Shown here: positions 16,372-16,684 of the stretch, piece after piece
Numbering within the stretch: the first letter of the stretch is position 1
Layout of the letters: the number at the start of each line of letters is the position of its first letter
Assembly (NCBI RefSeq): GCF_000720325.1
Contig: NZ_JOJM01000100.1
Coordinates: 1-16,684 of the forward strand
DNA from: Streptomyces sp. NRRL B-1347
GTDB taxonomy: Bacteria > Actinomycetota > Actinomycetes > Streptomycetales > Streptomycetaceae
Reading direction: 5' to 3'
DNA length: 16,684 nucleotides
Position numbers and translations under genes: made by a program
The notes under the pieces: model-generated
What the model was told of the DNA's origin: nothing
The model's input: the letters and a program-made list of their open reading frames with translations, nothing else
Databases searched by the model: none

Positions 16372-16684
16372 CACCACGCCCCTGTTGACCCGGCGACCGC
16401 AGTGGGCCGCCCTTGAGGACCACCGCGCCAAGTCCGAGGGCACCCACCTGCGCGAGCTGTTCGCCGCCGACCCGGACCGTGCCGAGCGCTACACGGTCCA
16501 GGTCGGCGACCTGCACGTCGACTACTCCAAGCACCTGGTGACCGACGAGACGCTCGCCCTCCTCCAGGAACTGGCCGCCGCCACCGACGTGTTCGGGCTG
16601 CGGGACGCGATGTTCCGGGGCGAGAGGATCAACACCACGGAGGGGCGTGCGGTGCTGCACACCGCGCTGCGCGCGCCTGCGGAC
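16364..16684 (+). CDS. pgi: Glucose-6-phosphate isomerase, N-terminal part (cut by window end)
   Basis: The frame opens at ATG 16364 and runs to the window edge, giving 107 residues of a protein normally about 550 long. The N-terminus resembles phosphoglucose isomerase: RRPQWAALEDHRAK, LRELFAADPDRAERYTVQVGDLHVDYSKHLVTDETLALLQELA, and then MFRGERINTTEGRAVLHTALRAP, which is the conserved N-terminal block of this family. AAGGAG (16348-16353) lies 10 bases upstream inside opcA, and the first 8 bases overlap opcA. The enzyme interconverts glucose-6-P and fructose-6-P, joining this operon to glycolysis and recycling products of the Tkt and Tal reactions back to Zwf. The active-site Glu and Lys lie beyond the window. 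Confidence 0.95.
   Translation, partial: MPDTTPLLTRRPQWAALEDHRAKSEGTHLRELFAADPDRAERYTVQVGDLHVDYSKHLVTDETLALLQELAAATDVFGLRDAMFRGERINTTEGRAVLHTALRAPAD

Overview
The window is about 16.7 kb of very GC-rich DNA with strong G/C bias at third codon positions, GTG as well as ATG starts, and gene families typical of high-GC Actinobacteria: OpcA, mycothiol-dependent isomerase-like protein, DUF1275/YoaK protein and a Yx(F/W/Y)xxD-motif lipoprotein. It reads as a Streptomyces or close-relative chromosome. This placement is inferred from sequence style and gene content; no database was searched.

Region 1 (1-3947, all + strand). A xylulose-5-phosphate/fructose-6-phosphate phosphoketolase gene enters from the left edge and is broken. 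It has lost roughly 90 internal codons with a frameshift near 660 and about 45 further codons near 900, yet keeps its authentic C-terminus. It is followed by a two-domain universal stress protein, a mycothiol-dependent maleylpyruvate isomerase-like protein, a Nudix hydrolase with a perfect Nudix box, and a PhnB-like VOC protein. Strong GC hairpins lie between several of these genes.

Region 2 (3971-9495). A TetR-family repressor (-) and a class A FAD monooxygenase (+) are divergently arranged around two copies of the palindrome TTGGTCACTGACC. One copy covers the repressor's probable -35 box and the other its start codon, and the repressor appears to be translated from a leaderless mRNA. Next come a secreted lipoprotein (-), a YoaK/DUF1275 membrane protein (-) and an acyl-CoA dehydrogenase (+) with a KstR-type operator match (TnnAACnnGTTnnA) in its promoter region.

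Region 3 (9514-16684). An AraC-family regulator (-) is divergent from a tightly packed pentose phosphate operon: tkt, tal, zwf, opcA and pgi (pgi cut by the right edge). Successive genes overlap or nearly abut (tal/zwf GTGA, zwf/opcA ATGA, opcA/pgi 8 bases), which indicates translational coupling. The operon covers oxidative entry (Zwf with OpcA), sugar rearrangement (Tkt, Tal) and the link to glycolysis (Pgi), and should supply NADPH and pentose phosphates. The gene order matches the secondary pentose phosphate cluster that I recall from streptomycetes.

I found no CRISPR array, tRNA, rRNA, transposase or prophage genes, and no intergenic stretch longer than about 205 bases. The most notable points are the doubly deleted phosphoketolase, the TetR/monooxygenase operator pair with a leaderless repressor, the KstR-like site and the structured leader of tkt. 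I do not see convincing evidence of a new multigene system here.
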